Position numbers and translations under genes: made by a program. The notes beneath the pieces were generated by a model. That model searched no databases and was not told the origin of the DNA. It saw only the letters and a program-made list of their open reading frames with translations. DNA of 14,226 nucleotides, from assembly GCA_903890345.1 (NCBI GenBank), contig CAITAV010000154.1, positions 1-14,226 of the forward strand, in the 5' to 3' direction. The DNA comes from an uncultured Actinomycetes bacterium. GTDB taxonomy: Bacteria; Actinomycetota; Actinomycetes; Nanopelagicales; Nanopelagicaceae. Positions 13,508 through 14,226 of the stretch are shown piece after piece. The stretch's first letter is position 1, and the number at the start of each line of letters is the position of its first letter.

Positions 13508-14226
13508 ATGGCTATTTCATCCATAAAAATTGTTGGTTCCGGGCTCATTGGTACATCTATCGGTTTAGCTCTGTCGGCCCGAGGTATTGCTGTTCTGATG
13601 TCAGATGTGGATCCAACAGCTAGTCTGATGGCTCAATCATTGGTCGGAAACAAGAAGAGTTTTGAATCTGATCATGCATTCGACATTGTGGTACTTGCTG
13701 TTCCACCTAGTGCCTTCAAAGAGGCGTTAACAAGAGAAATAGTCCTCAATCCAACATCAACATTTGTAGATATCTTAAGTATAAAAACTAAACCTTTACT
13801 TCAAGTACAGTCTTTGGGTGAAGTTGCTTCACGATATGTCGGAACGCATCCCATGGCAGGTCGCGAAGTATCTGGTCCGCAATCGGCCAGAGGAGATTTA
13901 TTCGACGGACGCACATGGATACTCACGTCGGGAGAGTCAACTTCGCCAACTAGCAAAGATCTAGCCAGTGAAATGATCACATTATGTGGCGGGATTCTCG
14001 TGCACATGGAGCCTAAAGAACATGATCAAGCCATGGCTTTGATTTCACATACCCCTCAAATTTTGGCCAGTCTCTTGGCGTCACAATTGGTGGGCAATAA
14101 CCCGCAATGGTTGGGATTGATCGGTCAAGGTTTTAAAGATGTCACCCGAATTGCTGATTCAGATCCGATTCTGTGGAGAGAGATCATCAGCGAAAATGCA
14201 GAAAATATTCTTCCGGTTCTCAAAAA
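13508..14226 (+). CDS. tyrA: Prephenate dehydrogenase (3' end outside the window)
   Basis: TyrA oxidises and decarboxylates prephenate to 4-hydroxyphenylpyruvate for tyrosine synthesis. The reading frame is open from ATG 13508 to the window edge (239 complete codons) and begins MAISSIKIVGSGLIGTSIGL. The Rossmann loop GSGLIG (10-15) and an acidic residue at the end of the second strand (D33 in MSDVDP) point to NAD+ rather than NADP+. Catalytic H114 in GTHPMAGRE and H181 in ISHTPQILA are present, as is GFKDVTRIADSDP (208-220). No fused chorismate mutase domain is seen, consistent with the separate aroH just upstream. An imperfect AAGAG lies upstream of the ATG. In related actinobacteria cmk and der usually come next; they would lie beyond this window. 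Confidence 0.94.
   Translation, partial: MAISSIKIVGSGLIGTSIGLALSARGIAVLMSDVDPTASLMAQSLVGNKKSFESDHAFDIVVLAVPPSAFKEALTREIVLNPTSTFVDILSIKTKPLLQVQSLGEVASRYVGTHPMAGREVSGPQSARGDLFDGRTWILTSGESTSPTSKDLASEMITLCGGILVHMEPKEHDQAMALISHTPQILASLLASQLVGNNPQWLGLIGQGFKDVTRIADSDPILWREIISENAENILPVLK

Overview
The window looks like a chromosomal core segment of a small-genome, AT-leaning actinobacterium. The 23S tail, the gene order and the protein types are actinobacterial: a type II-like TlyA, ParA beside scpAB, xerD beside scpA, and AroH-type chorismate mutase followed by tyrA. Base composition is well below that of high-GC actinobacteria, intergenic gaps are tiny, and many genes overlap by ATGA. This fits streamlined freshwater lineages such as Nanopelagicales (acI, Planktophila/Nanopelagicus-like). 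The assignment is inference from gene order and composition; no database search was possible.

Layout. Positions 1-302 hold the end of an rRNA operon: the last bases of 23S, a spacer with a perfect 10-bp hairpin, 5S and a strong intrinsic terminator. Positions 374-2192 carry four poorly characterised proteins: a TPR protein, a stand-alone SSB-like OB-fold protein, a coiled-coil protein with a lysine-rich tail, and a 54-residue acidic protein. Positions 2201-9202 form a tightly packed rightward run, tlyA-nadK-recN-pyrG-ald-xerD, mostly with overlapping or nearly abutting ends. From 9203 to 10497 a leftward two-gene unit encodes ParA and a ribbon-helix-helix (RHH) protein. Its RHH stop codon abuts the xerD stop with no base between, and its 5' end is divergent from scpA. 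Positions 10556-12854 resume rightward with scpA-scpB-rluB. A 279-bp AT-rich gap (12855-13133) holds degenerate CGATAT repeats. The window ends with aroH (chorismate mutase, probably leaderless) and the first part of tyrA.

How the genes fit together. The segment joins chromosome maintenance (RecN repair, XerD dimer resolution, ScpA/ScpB condensin, a ParA-family ATPase with a probable DNA-binding partner) to ribosome maturation (TlyA and RluB-type RNA modification) and core metabolism (NADP, CTP, alanine/pyruvate, tyrosine). The item most worth follow-up is the inverted parA-RHH cassette inside the xerD-scpA neighbourhood. It looks like a compact partition or division-positioning pair whose DNA target is unknown. 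The nearby CGATAT repeat cluster, the OB-fold/lysine-tail/54-residue gene group and the placement of ald between pyrG and xerD are secondary leads. No mobile element, CRISPR array, tRNA or phage signature was found.
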